Notes: generated by a model not told the origin, from the letters alone. A DNA stretch of 64,000 nt from JBBBNV01 sp037137075 (GCF_037137075.1 NZ_JBBBNV010000009.1:62001-126000), one strand, 5' to 3'; numbered from the stretch's first letter, positions 25,533 to 34,468 are shown. Numbers and translations: made by a program.

Positions 25533-26051
25533 TTAATGCATCACCACGCGCAGCGCCTTGCGTTCTTTGCGCCGCTGCAGCCGGCGGGTCAGCATGTACT
25601 GCAAAAACCAGCGGATCGGAAAATACAGAAGCAGTCCCAGCAGCAAGCCGTTAATGATGCCGCCCACCAGGAGCTGTGAATAAAAGGAAAGCAGCTTATG
25701 AGGCAAGAAGCTGATATGATCGATAATCGGTTCCAGCTTATGCCCCAGCAGCATACGGCCCAGCCTTGCGTTCGGAAAAGCAAACATGGAGTAAACGAGC
25801 TTCCCGGCTACAAAGCCGATTAATGCTCCCTCCATACTTGCCCGAAACAGACGGACAAAAGGAAAGAGGAGCAAAAATGCGGCGCCGAACGTCGGCAGCG
25901 TAAACATTTCCACGGCTATCCCGATGGAGAAGCCCGCCGCTACCATGGAAGCTCCCCCCTTGGCACGCAATAGCATCAAATATTTGAATTTGATGTACCT
26001 TTTCATCGAGGTAAAGCTGAATTTCGCCGGCTTTCCTTTTCCATTACGCAT
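25533..26051 (-). CDS. DUF2062-like membrane protein
   Basis: The 172-residue protein has a basic N-terminus, two hydrophobic segments (AAGFSIGIAVEMFTLPTFGAAFLLLFPF, residues ~37-66; then to ~90) and a third pair (~125-150), and a basic tail. The first region matches my memory of DUF2062 proteins. Function is unknown. It overlaps the 3' end of ispH by 8 bp, uses AGGAA within ispH as ribosome site, and is probably co-transcribed. Confidence 0.7.
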   Translation of the reverse strand: MRNGKGKPAKFSFTSMKRYIKFKYLMLLRAKGGASMVAAGFSIGIAVEMFTLPTFGAAFLLLFPFVRLFRASMEGALIGFVAGKLVYSMFAFPNARLGRMLLGHKLEPIIDHISFLPHKLLSFYSQLLVGGIINGLLLGLLLYFPIRWFLQYMLTRRLQRRKERKALRVVMH

Positions 26052-27003
26052 GAGCTTTGTTCCTGATGGACGGGAGCAGCTTGCCGGGCTGTACAGACCG
26101 CACAGGCTCCCATGTATCCGGATTGTTCTCGTCGTACTGCTCCAGATACAAAATAACTTCCCTTGTAATCGGAGTCGGTGTCGAGGCGCCGGATGTTACA
26201 GCCACCTTGTTAACGCCCTTCAGCCATTCCCGGTTCAATTCCGTCACGTCACCGATGCGGTATGCCTTAGTGCCGGCAATTTCCTCAGATACCTGGGCAA
26301 GACGATTGGAGTTATTGCTTCGCGGGTCCCCTACGACAATACACAGGTCTGCAGCTCCAGCCTGCTCAGCTACCGCCTCTTGGCGCACTTGAGTTGCCAA
26401 ACAAATTTCATTATGAATTTCAGCCTGCGGAAACTTCTCCAGCAGCATATTCATAATATGCCGGATGTCCCACTGGCTCATTGTCGTTTGATTCGTAATA
26501 ATAATACGCTCCTGAGGAAGCTTCGGCACGAGGGCCTCCACGTCCTCCAGCTTTTCGATCAGATGCACGTGATCCGGTGCAATGCCGACAGCGCCCTCCG
26601 GCTCGGGGTGACCTTTCTTGCCAATGTAAATAATATGATAGCCTGCCGCGGCCTTCTCACGGATTAAATCATGGGTCTTGGTCACGTCAGGACATGTAGC
26701 GTCAACGGTCGTCAAGCCCTTTTCCCGGGCGATGCGGCGCACCTCCGGCGAAACACCGTGCGCGGTAAAAATAACCGTTCCCCGGTCGATTTTCTCCAGA
26801 ATCTCCAGACGGTTCTCCCCGTCCAGCGTAATGATTCCGTCGTCCGATTCAAAAGCGTCCGTCACATGCTTGTTATGCACAATCATGCCCAAAATATAAA
26901 TCGGGCGGGGCAAGTCGAGATTCTTGGCCGTTTGGCGGGCAAGCACCATCGCATCCACGACGCCATAGCAGTAGCCACGAGGCGAAATTTTGATGACTTC
27001 CAT
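26044..27003 (-). CDS. ispH: 4-hydroxy-3-methylbut-2-enyl diphosphate reductase IspH
   Basis: The 319-residue protein begins MEVIKISPRGYCYGVVDAM with Cys12, and has the other two cluster ligands in DATCPDVT and HNEICLAT, as in Bacillus IspH. It performs the last step of the MEP pathway, yielding IPP and DMAPP through a 4Fe-4S centre. The start at 27003 is chosen because GAGGT precedes it; an ATG five codons earlier contains that site. Confidence 0.96.
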   Translation of the reverse strand: MEVIKISPRGYCYGVVDAMVLARQTAKNLDLPRPIYILGMIVHNKHVTDAFESDDGIITLDGENRLEILEKIDRGTVIFTAHGVSPEVRRIAREKGLTTVDATCPDVTKTHDLIREKAAAGYHIIYIGKKGHPEPEGAVGIAPDHVHLIEKLEDVEALVPKLPQERIIITNQTTMSQWDIRHIMNMLLEKFPQAEIHNEICLATQVRQEAVAEQAGAADLCIVVGDPRSNNSNRLAQVSEEIAGTKAYRIGDVTELNREWLKGVNKVAVTSGASTPTPITREVILYLEQYDENNPDTWEPVRSVQPGKLLPSIRNKAHA

Positions 27004-27092
27004 AAGGGTTGACCTCATTTCTTGAACAGCCTGTGCTTAACGGCACGGCTCTCGCTCTTTTTGGCGAAAACTGTCCTGTCTTTTAGTATACC

Positions 27093-28544
27093 TCACTCTG
27101 CGGGAAGTGAAAAGTTAAGCGGAAGCCAAATCATGAAGGTAGTGCCTTCGCCAAGCCTTGTTTTCACCTCGACAGAGCCGCGGTGCTCATCAATAATCCA
27201 TTTGGCAATTGACAAGCCGAGTCCGGTGCCCGAGGTTTTGCCGCGGGACGGGTCTGCCCGGTAAAAACGCTCGAAAATGTGGGGAATCTCCTCTTTATCC
27301 ATGCCGATCCCGGTGTCGCTGATCCGGAAGCCGATCTGGCCGTCCCCCTTCACCGCCTCCAGACTGACCTCCCCCTCCGGTGTATACTTGAAGGCGTTGT
27401 CGATGAATATAAAGAGCAGCTGCTGCAAATAATCCTTGCTGCCATAAACCGTCAAGCCGTCCAGCACCGACAAATCGCCGGGACGCCACTCGGCCGTTTT
27501 AGACAAAAATTGGGCACGGCGCACCACTTCTTGAACGAGCGGAGCCAGCTCCACCGGCTCCTTCATCATTTTCAGACCAGCGTCTGCACGGGCCAGGGAC
27601 AGCATATCGTTCACGAGCCGGCTCATCCGCTCGGCTTCGGCGGAAATGTCCTGCATCGCCTCCCGGGTAATCACCAGCTGCTCATCTGAATTGTGAAGGC
27701 CTTCCTCCTGCACTTTTTTCCACATTTTCTCCAGTAAATCCACGTTCCCCCGGATTGTCGTGAGCGGCGTGCGCAGCTCGTGGGAGGCATCCGACACAAA
27801 TCGCCGCTGCGTCCGGTATGCTTCATTCAGCTCGGAGTATATCCCTTCGATTCGCACCAGCATCCCGTTAATCGTCTCCGTCAAACGGCCGATTTCATCG
27901 GTAGGCCCCTCGTAGGCAATCCGTTTGTCGAGGTCGGCGCCCTTCTCGATTTGCAGTGTTGCCGTAATCACGTCGTCGATAGGCCGAAGCGCTTTGCGCG
28001 CCAAAAACCAGCCGAGAGATGCCGCAAGGGCCAGCATGAGCAGGGTAGAAAACAGCAGCAGATTGCGCACCCGGGTCAAGAGAAGCTCATCTTCCCCGAT
28101 ATAGACCCCGGCCTGCAGCAGACCGACCACATCGCCTTGTATGTGCAGGGGCAAATTGTACACAATAAACCGAGTATCCTTCTCATAATAGGCCTCCCCG
28201 GATTTCGCCAGCTCCGTTTGAATGGGAAGCCGCACGTTCAGCTTCTTCAGGCTGGTGGAGCGGCTGATTTCCCCGGTCTGAAAATTCGCCAGCTGCAGCA
28301 AAATGCCGCTGTCCTGAATCGAATCGTATATGTCCAGCTCCAGGTTCAGGTTAAGCCCCCGCTGCGACAGAGAGGTTCCAACATTCAGACGCTGATAAGC
28401 CCGCTGGGCATAGTCCTGCAAGGTTCGCTCATACTTGCTTTGCATGGAAACAGACAAAAAAATATAAATCCCAAAACCAAATACAAGCATCGTCGCAGCC
28501 AAAACCCCGGTATACCACAGGGTCAGGCGGAGCCGAATAGACAT
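27093..28544 (-). CDS. Two-component sensor histidine kinase
   Basis: The 483-residue kinase has membrane helices at ~8-32 and ~160-182 flanking an extracytoplasmic sensor, a HAMP domain (~183-236), His255 in VSDASHELRTPLTTIRGNV and an ATPase domain (FIDNAFKYTPEG; GIGMDKEEIPHIFERFYR; GTGLGLSIAKWI). It follows its response regulator by 3 bp, both on the minus strand, downstream of htrA. The signal is unknown; position suggests an envelope role. Confidence 0.92.
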   Translation of the reverse strand: MSIRLRLTLWYTGVLAATMLVFGFGIYIFLSVSMQSKYERTLQDYAQRAYQRLNVGTSLSQRGLNLNLELDIYDSIQDSGILLQLANFQTGEISRSTSLKKLNVRLPIQTELAKSGEAYYEKDTRFIVYNLPLHIQGDVVGLLQAGVYIGEDELLLTRVRNLLLFSTLLMLALAASLGWFLARKALRPIDDVITATLQIEKGADLDKRIAYEGPTDEIGRLTETINGMLVRIEGIYSELNEAYRTQRRFVSDASHELRTPLTTIRGNVDLLEKMWKKVQEEGLHNSDEQLVITREAMQDISAEAERMSRLVNDMLSLARADAGLKMMKEPVELAPLVQEVVRRAQFLSKTAEWRPGDLSVLDGLTVYGSKDYLQQLLFIFIDNAFKYTPEGEVSLEAVKGDGQIGFRISDTGIGMDKEEIPHIFERFYRADPSRGKTSGTGLGLSIAKWIIDEHRGSVEVKTRLGEGTTFMIWLPLNFSLPAE

Positions 28545-28547
28545 GGC

Positions 28548-29237
28548 TCAAGACTCCCCTCTAAGCACATACCCGGCGCCGCGCACGGTTTGAATGATGC
28601 GCTTCCCTCCGTATTCCTCCAGCTTTTGACGAAGGAGGGCAATGTACACCTCTAGTACGTTGGATTCACCGCTGTAGTCAATGCCCCAAATTTTATCCAT
28701 AATCACATCACGTCCGAGCACCCGCTTCGGATTCTGCATGAACAAATGAAGCAGCTCGAACTCTTTTGTCGTTAATTCAATGGAATTGCCCTCCCGAAAT
28801 ACTTCGCGGGTATCGATATCCAGAATCAGATCTTCAAAGCTAATCCGTGCCGTGCTTGCGGCCGTACGCTCCACCTTCCGCCGCAGCAGCGAACGGACCC
28901 GGGCCAGCAGCTCCTCCAGGGCGAACGGCTTCACCATATAATCATCTGCGCCCAGATCAAGCCCTTTCACCTTGTCGGCAATTTCGTCCTTGGCGGTCAG
29001 CATCAAAACCGGCACTTCACTTCCAGCCTCGCGCACTCGCCGGCAAACCTCCCATCCGTCCATCTGCGGCATCATCACGTCCAGAATAATCAAATCGGGC
29101 TCTTCCTGAAGCAGATGCTTCAGGCCCTCCGAGCCGCTGGCCGCCGTCACAACCGAATACCCGTCAAAGGCCAGGCTGCGGCGGAGCATGGAAGTAATTT
29201 TATTATCATCATCAATGACTAGAATCTTCTCACGCAA
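28548..29237 (-). CDS. OmpR-family response regulator
   Basis: The 229-residue regulator has a receiver domain (VIDDDNK, Asp53 in LIILDVMMPQMDGWEVC, MVKPF) and a winged helix (LTTKEFELLHLFMQNPKRVLGR; TVRGAGYVL). It pairs with the kinase directly downstream. The htrA gene ends 121 bp upstream on the same strand; a GAAGCG/CGCTTTC hairpin between them (about 29305-29340) may end or only weaken htrA read-through. Confidence 0.92.
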   Translation of the reverse strand: MREKILVIDDDNKITSMLRRSLAFDGYSVVTAASGSEGLKHLLQEEPDLIILDVMMPQMDGWEVCRRVREAGSEVPVLMLTAKDEIADKVKGLDLGADDYMVKPFALEELLARVRSLLRRKVERTAASTARISFEDLILDIDTREVFREGNSIELTTKEFELLHLFMQNPKRVLGRDVIMDKIWGIDYSGESNVLEVYIALLRQKLEEYGGKRIIQTVRGAGYVLRGES

Positions 29238-29358
29238 AATGGTCCCCCCTGAATCTATCGTTTACGTATCATTGTAGCAAATTTGGCCCCGCGTTAAAAC
29301 GACAGAAAGCGAAGAACCGGTTTGGCCGTGTTCTCCGCTTCCCGAGCGAATCTGCGTC

Positions 29359-30936
29359 TTATTTATTTTGGTCGCCAACCGTTACAGCGGTCGTGAGCGA
29401 CTGGCCTTCGCGAACGACCGTAAGCGTCGCTTTGTCGCCAACCTTCAGCGTTTTGATTTTTGCCGTAAACTCTTCCGCATTTTTGACCTTCTCGCCGTTA
29501 ATTTGAGTGACGACGTCATACGGCTGCAGGTCCGCGCGTGCAGCCGGGCTGCCGGTTACAACGGAGATGACAACAACGCCATCCGTGCTGTCAACCTTAA
29601 GCTGCTTCGTCCAGTCGGACGGGATATCCTGAATCCGCACGCCGATGAACGGGCTTGGCACCTTCACGTTATTTTTCAAATTGTCGAGCACCGATTTGAT
29701 CGTGCCGGTCGAAATGGCGAAGCCGATGCCCTGCGCTTCCGAGCTGACAGCGGTATTAATGCCAATGACTTCCCCGTTCATGTTAATGAGCGGTCCGCCG
29801 GAGTTGCCCGGGTTGATGGAAGCATCCGTCTGCAGCAGGTGCTGGTATTTCCGCGCTTGCTGGTTGGACTGACTAATCGTAATTTCCCGCTCCTTGGCGC
29901 TCAGCACGCCGACACTAACGGTGTGATCGAAGCCCATCGGGTTCCCGATAGCTGTGACCCAATCCCCGACGCGAAGCTGATCGGAATCGCCAATCGGAAG
30001 CACGGAGAAATCCTGATCGCCCGTAATCTTAATGACCGCAAGGTCCAGATCGCGGGAGGTTCCGAGCACTTCAGCCTTGAACGGCTCTTTGAAGCCCAGT
30101 ACCTCGACTTCTACCTCGTCGGCCCCTTCCAATACGTGCTGGTTGGTCAAGATATAACCCGATTTGTCAAAAATAAATCCAGAGCCTACACCCGCCTGCT
30201 GCCGCTGGCTTTGCTGACCGCCGCTTCCCCCGCTATTGCCGCTGTCAGGAAGCTGACCGCCGTTGCCGAAGAAATAACGGTAAATATCGTCATTATTAAA
30301 AAACGGATTCGAGCTGCGGCTGCGGGAGGAGGAGGAGGAAGACTTCACATACGTGTCAATCTTCACCACCGCCGGGCTTGCCTGATCGACCAAATCAGCA
30401 ATCGAGTTCGGACGGGCTGTGCTTGCTACAGCCGTGGTTACTCCGCCGCCGCCCGAAGACGAGACGAGCGTGCTTCCTGTTCCGGCCGCCGCCGATTGAA
30501 CGGCCTGCTTCGGCGTAAACAGGTTTAACCGGTCAGAGGTAACCATCAAGCCCCCGACGAGAACGGCGCCGGCCATAAAGGCGGCGAACATGCTTTTCCA
30601 GCCGGTTCGTTTTTTCGGCGGGCCGTACTCCCATTTCGCCTCACTTTGGGTAGGGGACACATGCACCTGAGAGCTTGCATACGGTCTGACCGGACGCGGA
30701 GCGGAAACATCGGCGCTGGCCGCTTCTCCATTTGAAGTCGAGTAGGTGGTATACCGGCTTCCATTCTCATTCTCGCCGTTTGATTTGTACGGTCCGTAGG
30801 AATAATAGAAGGAAGAGGAGGATTGGCCTGATTCTGCAGATGGCTTGCTGCTATCGCCCTGTTCCTTGCCATCACCATTTGCTGCGCCTCCGCTGCGGTA
30901 GAAAAGGTTGTCATCCTTGCGTTTGTTGTCTTCCAT
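29359..30936 (-). CDS. htrA: HtrA/DegP-like membrane serine protease
   Basis: The 525-residue protein has a long polar, Ser/Gly-rich cytoplasmic tail (1-112), one membrane helix (~114-133), a low-complexity linker, a trypsin-like domain with His267 (TNQHVLEG), Asp298 (RDLDLAVIKI) and Ser379 (NPGNSGGPLIN), and one PDZ domain (~415-520). It degrades or refolds misfolded exported proteins. In Bacillus, htrA is controlled by CssRS, which is also in this window. AGAAGGAGG precedes the ATG. Confidence 0.95.
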   Translation of the reverse strand: MEDNKRKDDNLFYRSGGAANGDGKEQGDSSKPSAESGQSSSSFYYSYGPYKSNGENENGSRYTTYSTSNGEAASADVSAPRPVRPYASSQVHVSPTQSEAKWEYGPPKKRTGWKSMFAAFMAGAVLVGGLMVTSDRLNLFTPKQAVQSAAAGTGSTLVSSSGGGGVTTAVASTARPNSIADLVDQASPAVVKIDTYVKSSSSSSRSRSSNPFFNNDDIYRYFFGNGGQLPDSGNSGGSGGQQSQRQQAGVGSGFIFDKSGYILTNQHVLEGADEVEVEVLGFKEPFKAEVLGTSRDLDLAVIKITGDQDFSVLPIGDSDQLRVGDWVTAIGNPMGFDHTVSVGVLSAKEREITISQSNQQARKYQHLLQTDASINPGNSGGPLINMNGEVIGINTAVSSEAQGIGFAISTGTIKSVLDNLKNNVKVPSPFIGVRIQDIPSDWTKQLKVDSTDGVVVISVVTGSPAARADLQPYDVVTQINGEKVKNAEEFTAKIKTLKVGDKATLTVVREGQSLTTAVTVGDQNK

Positions 30937-30975
30937 TTTGAACTGCCTCCTTCTAAGGTCATTTATGTGTTTGAA

Positions 30976-31004
30976 TTCATAATTTGCTAATGTCCTGATG
31001 TCTA
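30976..31004 (-). promoter_or_regulatory. Putative promoter of htrA
   Basis: Minus-strand TAGACA (30999-31004), 17 bp, TATGAA (30976-30981). Confidence 0.5.
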
Positions 31005-31062
31005 TATATTGGACCCCGTAGCTTAAATGAACCTTAAAAGAAGATAAAGCGCAGTTAAAAAG

Positions 31063-31476
31063 TTACGGGCGGATTTGCTGCTCGGCTTCCTTTAATACAG
31101 CCGCCGCTTGTTCGACCCAATTTTGCTCCACATCCGCATCCTTGTCAATAGGGGCCGCGAACTGATCCACAAGCGCGCCGTATATGCGAGGCTGGGTATC
31201 CTGATCCGTATTGTCTTCATATAAATGCTTCAATACATAAGGCGTTCCGATTCGGACAACCGCCTCCGGGTTATCGTCGTCCCCGTCCAGCTCGCCCCGG
31301 ATAACATCAAAGGGAATTCGCAAAAATACGGTATGGCGTTCATCCAGAGGACGATCTAGCGAACCATGGGTGTAATCCCAATTGCCGCCGAGGGTAAAGC
31401 CGCTGCCGGACAGCCGGTCTCTCAAATTGGCAAAATCAAGCTCATGGCCTTCGATAGCGGACGTTAACGGAATCAT
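31063..31476 (-). CDS. YugN-like family protein
   Basis: The 137-residue protein resembles Bacillus YugN: LGGNWDYTHGSLDRPLDE, VFLRIPFDVIRGELDGDD and VRIGTPYVLKHLYEDN appear in the same order as in YugN. No catalytic motif, signal or membrane segment is visible; the role is unknown. AAAGGAGTG precedes the ATG. It lies upstream of htrA on the same strand and divergent from amtB. Confidence 0.7.
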   Translation of the reverse strand: MIPLTSAIEGHELDFANLRDRLSGSGFTLGGNWDYTHGSLDRPLDERHTVFLRIPFDVIRGELDGDDDNPEAVVRIGTPYVLKHLYEDNTDQDTQPRIYGALVDQFAAPIDKDADVEQNWVEQAAAVLKEAEQQIRP

Positions 31477-31575
31477 AATGTCGACACTCCTTTAAGGGTT
31501 AGTCATCGGAAGCATGCTATTTTTTAGGATGAACCTCCGGCCTCCTTTTTATGAGCCCGGTTTCCAGTAAAATCA

Positions 31576-31592
31576 CGTAATAAATACTAACA
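31576..31592. promoter_or_regulatory. GlnR/TnrA-type box upstream of amtB
   Basis: CGTAA-TAAATAC-TAACA matches TGTNA-N7-TNACA except for the first base. Its centre lies about 52 bp before the predicted start site, just upstream of the -35, near the position of the activating TnrA site (about -50) in Bacillus nrgAB. Confidence 0.6.
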
Positions 31593-31599
31593 CCTTTCG

Positions 31600-31629
31600 T
31601 TGACATACTTATCAACAGACACTTATAAT
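31600..31629 (+). promoter_or_regulatory. Promoter of amtB
   Basis: TTGACA (31600-31605), 18 bp, TATAAT (31624-31629): both hexamers perfect. Confidence 0.8.
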
Positions 31630-31674
31630 GGACTGCGGAAACGATTACAACATCACATGTAAGGAGTGGAACGG

Positions 31675-32967
31675 TTGGAGCTGGACCTGAAACAATTGGC
31701 CAGCGGCGTGGATACGATTTGGGTCGTCCTGACCGCGGCAATGATTTTGCTCATGGAGGGCGGATTCGCTTTGCTGGAAGCCGGATTTGTCCGTCAGAAA
31801 AACGCCGTGAGCATTATTATGAAGGTGTTTGTCGATATTGCTTTCGGAGCCCTGGTGTTTTATATTTTTGGCTTTGCCATTATGTACGGTACGGATGCCG
31901 GCGGGTTTATCGGAACGAGCGGCTTTATGCTTGGCGGCGATTTGTCGCATATTGACCTGTCGATTAATCACGAAACCTACTGGCTGTTCCAGTGCGCCTT
32001 TGTTATCGCCGTCATCTCGATCGTCTCCGGGGCCGTTGCGGAGCGTGTTAATTTCCGGGCTTATATTTTGTATACCATTGTTATGACGGGCCTCATCTAT
32101 CCAATTGCCGGCCACTGGGTATGGAGCGTTAACGGCTGGCTGCTGCAGCTGGGCATGATAGACTTTGCCGGTTCGGCTGTTATTCACGGTCTTGGCGGCT
32201 TCTCGGCGCTCGCCGCGGCGATGATTATCGGTCCCCGCATCGGCAAATTTGCCGCAGACGGATCGGCCAATATCGTGCCGCCCTCCAACCTGCCGCTCGC
32301 CTCAGTCGGCGCCTTTATTCTCTGGTTCGGCTGGTTCGGCTTCAACTCCGGCAGTACCCTTAGCGCCACGAATACATCGATCGGTCATATCGCTGTGACG
32401 ACGATGCTTTCCGCCGCCGCGGGGAGTGCTACCTGCATCCTGTTTACGATGATCCGCTATAAGAAATCCGATCCCCCGATGGTCATCAACGGCGCCCTGG
32501 CGGGTCTGGTCGGCATCACCGCCGGCTGCGCCTTTGTTTCCGACGCCGCCGCTATTCTTATCGGTATTCTCAGCGGAATCGCCATGGTGCTCGCGACCGA
32601 ATTGCTGGAAAAACGCGGCATCGACGACCCTGTCGGCGCCTTTGCCGTTCACGGCGTCAGCGGCAGCATCGGCACACTGGCCGTCGGGCTGTTCGCTATC
32701 CCGGAGCTTACCGGCGGGACGACAGCCGGCTTATTTTATGGCGGCGGCTGGAGGCTGCTGGGCGTCCAAGCGCTCGGGCTCGTCGTTGTATGCGTTTGGG
32801 GCTTCCTGCTGACCTGGGCGGCGCTCAAGCTAATCGGCACGGTAGTCAAGCTCCGTGTCAGCCGGGATGAAGAGCTAATCGGTCTTGATGTCGGTATTCA
32901 CGGCGTCCCCGCCTACAGCCAGGAAAAGGATTTTATCGACTTGAATGCCTTGAAGAAGGATCATTAA
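31675..32967 (+). CDS. amtB: Ammonium transporter AmtB/NrgA
   Basis: The 430-residue protein has about eleven membrane helices and the Amt pore marks: the conserved Asp-like helix YPIAGHWVW, the first pore His in SAVIHGLGGFSAL, FGWFGFNSGS, and the second His in GAFAVHGVSGSIG. It carries ammonium across the membrane. TTG 31675 is the start, eight bases after AAGGAG; the GTG three codons earlier overlaps the site. No glnK/glnB gene follows; a terminator does. Confidence 0.95.
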   Translation: MELDLKQLASGVDTIWVVLTAAMILLMEGGFALLEAGFVRQKNAVSIIMKVFVDIAFGALVFYIFGFAIMYGTDAGGFIGTSGFMLGGDLSHIDLSINHETYWLFQCAFVIAVISIVSGAVAERVNFRAYILYTIVMTGLIYPIAGHWVWSVNGWLLQLGMIDFAGSAVIHGLGGFSALAAAMIIGPRIGKFAADGSANIVPPSNLPLASVGAFILWFGWFGFNSGSTLSATNTSIGHIAVTTMLSAAAGSATCILFTMIRYKKSDPPMVINGALAGLVGITAGCAFVSDAAAILIGILSGIAMVLATELLEKRGIDDPVGAFAVHGVSGSIGTLAVGLFAIPELTGGTTAGLFYGGGWRLLGVQALGLVVVCVWGFLLTWAALKLIGTVVKLRVSRDEELIGLDVGIHGVPAYSQEKDFIDLNALKKDH

Positions 32968-33000
32968 AGCTAACAAAAGCTAACATTCAAGAAGAAATAA

Positions 33001-33037
33001 AAGAAGCGCTTCTCCGCCGGAGAAGCGCTTCTTTTTT
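33001..33037 (+). terminator. Terminator of amtB
   Basis: Perfect 15-bp stem AAGAAGCGCTTCTCC / GGAGAAGCGCTTCTT, 3-base loop, then TTTT. Confidence 0.93.
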
Positions 33038-33182
33038 CTTCCCTTATCCCGCTCACCTCCTCTGTGCCCTTTGACTATCCCGCTTTCTAAGCTTGGTGAG
33101 GGCTTTTTATGCGGACCGGGCTATGTGCATATACCGAAACTGCGAAGTGAGGCAGGCTATGCGGGCGGTCTAGGGTCCGCGT

Positions 33183-33203
33183 GTGGTCGACCGACCGCCG
33201 TCA
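33183..33203 (+). repeat. Dispersed repeat, partial copy D
   Basis: Twenty-one bases beginning GTGGTCGACCGACC are identical to the 5' part of copy A read on the minus strand; the hairpin half is missing. The rest of 33038-33269 shows no gene. Confidence 0.7.
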
Positions 33204-33269
33204 AGTTGATCTAAAACCGTCATGACTTTCTGTCGCCTCCCCGGTGTGAAAGCAGCTCCTTCACCAGAC

Positions 33270-33304
33270 AAAAATAAACCCTGCAGCCATTACGACTGCA
33301 GGGT
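33270..33304 (-). terminator. Terminator of the 127-residue coiled-coil gene
   Basis: Minus-strand ACCCTGCAG / CTGCAGGGT around nine bases, then TTATTTT. Confidence 0.82.
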
Positions 33305-33359
33305 ATACATACTCAAACCCCGTATTTCATTCTAAGTTCCGTGATGCAAGGCTTCTCGG

Positions 33360-33743
33360 CTACAGCTCCAGCGCACCGGACAAATCCTCACTTAATGTAA
33401 TCAAATCTCCCGGCTGTGAGCTGCTCATAATCGACTTGGCCGCTTCAACCTCCAGCCGGAGCCTTCTGACCTGCTCCATCGGCTGTTTGACATAATGAAT
33501 GTACTCGACCGCCAGATGATGATCATGCTTCTTGCCGGAGAACATTCGGCGCAGCGGGGACATCGTCTGGTACGCCTGCTCTTCCTTCATCCGCTTATGC
33601 TCATACCGTTCAACAACCTGCTCGATGTCAGCAATCTGCTGCTCTTTACGGGCAATATACGCCTCCAAAAAAGGAAACACTTCCGCAGCCTTGCGCTGTT
33701 TAAGCCGTGTGCCTGCCGTATTATTATTACGCACTGCATCCAT
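33360..33743 (-). CDS. Hypothetical helical protein, 127 residues
   Basis: No family recognised. The protein is almost wholly alpha-helical and charged: EAYIARKEQQIADIEQVVER and VEYIHYVKQPMEQVRRLRLE suggest two coiled-coil segments around a short basic-aromatic turn (SPLRRMFSGKKHDHH). No signal peptide or membrane helix. ATG 33743 is preferred over the GTG directly before it; AGGTGAG lies upstream and a terminator follows, so it is a single-gene unit. Confidence 0.65.
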   Translation of the reverse strand: MDAVRNNNTAGTRLKQRKAAEVFPFLEAYIARKEQQIADIEQVVERYEHKRMKEEQAYQTMSPLRRMFSGKKHDHHLAVEYIHYVKQPMEQVRRLRLEVEAAKSIMSSSQPGDLITLSEDLSGALEL

Positions 33744-33877
33744 CACGATAACTCACCTGCCGATTAATGTGAACATTCATAACGCTAGTTTACACCATTA
33801 TTCGGTTTTTGCAAGTGTTTTTTGATGGGAATGCGTAAATTAATGTAACATCAATTCCATGTCAAAAATCCCAAAAG

Positions 33878-33908
33878 GCCGCATCTGCTCATCTACAATG
33901 GCTGCGGC
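33878..33908 (-). terminator. Possible terminator of the 47-residue ORF
   Basis: GCCGCA (33878-33883) pairs with TGCGGC (33903-33908); on the minus strand a CTTTTGGGATTTTT tail follows. Confidence 0.5.
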
Positions 33909-33917
33909 TTCCTTGCT

Positions 33918-34061
33918 TTACTCCGCCAGCTTCTTGATTTCCTGTGCCACGACAATAATCCCCGGCCACAGACCCGGCAGTAAAAAAGCCAGAGCAGCTG
34001 TGGCAATGCCGATTACACTAATCACTGGCAATCCGCGACGCGCCCCCCCCTGATTATTCAA
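33918..34061 (-). CDS. Possible 47-residue single-span membrane protein
   Basis: A TTG-initiated frame codes for a short polar start with GGARRG, then a hydrophobic helix (PVISVIGIATAALAFLLPG) and WPGIIVVAQEIKKLAE. The ribosome site is weak. A run of eight G at codons 5-7 would allow slippage. The hairpin with T-rich tail just after the stop supports a real transcript. Function unknown. Confidence 0.4.
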   Translation of the reverse strand: MNNQGGARRGLPVISVIGIATAALAFLLPGLWPGIIVVAQEIKKLAE

Positions 34062-34121
34062 CTTGCTCTACTCATTTCCATTCCGGTTTAAATTCGCTTA
34101 CATTATAATCAAACGATGTCT

Positions 34122-34183
34122 GTGGTCGACCGACGGCCGTCATGCAGCGAAACACCGCGCGCTGGGAGCTGCGCGCGGTGCGG
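34122..34183 (+). repeat. Dispersed palindromic repeat, copy B (best copy)
   Basis: 62 bp starting GTGGTCGACC and ending in a perfect 10-bp inverted repeat CACCGCGCGC / GCGCGCGGTG (34153-34162, 34171-34180) with loop TGGGAGCT. Copy A matches at 59 of 62 positions. It lies directly after the terminator of the SASP-like gene. Confidence 0.85.
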
Positions 34184-34193
34184 AGTCGAATTG

Positions 34194-34225
34194 AAAAAAG
34201 GGCCGCCTGTTTCATCAGACGACCC
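34194..34225 (-). terminator. Terminator of the SASP-like gene
   Basis: Minus-strand GGGTCGTCTG / CAGGCGGCCC (two G-U pairs), 6-base loop, six T. Confidence 0.85.
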
Positions 34226-34252
34226 CGCTGTGTTTGCAGCTGTGATGCATTA

Positions 34253-34384
34253 TTATTCGTTTGCGTTATTGGATTGAGCGTTAGTTGCCGCCCGGTTGGC
34301 ATTGTTTGCCGAAACCTCTTCAGCAAATTCAGCCTTGTTTTGCTGGTTATTCACATTTTTGTTCTTGTTCTTGTTGTTGGCCAT
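34253..34384 (-). CDS. Asn-rich small protein, gamma-SASP-like
   Basis: The 43-residue ORF has an excellent GGAGGTGA ribosome site and codes for a hydrophilic peptide: MANNKNKNKNVNNQQNK, then AEFAEEVSANNANRAATNAQ and SNNANE. The Asn/Gln/Ala bias and EFA(S/E)E-like motif resemble gamma-type small acid-soluble spore proteins, which serve as an amino-acid store in spores. Two stop codons in tandem and a terminator close it. It could instead be another Asn-rich spore peptide. Confidence 0.7.
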   Translation of the reverse strand: MANNKNKNKNVNNQQNKAEFAEEVSANNANRAATNAQSNNANE

Positions 34385-34468
34385 TGTTCAAGTCACCTCC
34401 CCTGCACAACCTTATTATGAGGAGAGAAGGCCTGTTTTATTCCTAGGATTAGGCTGTGATTCCAGCCC

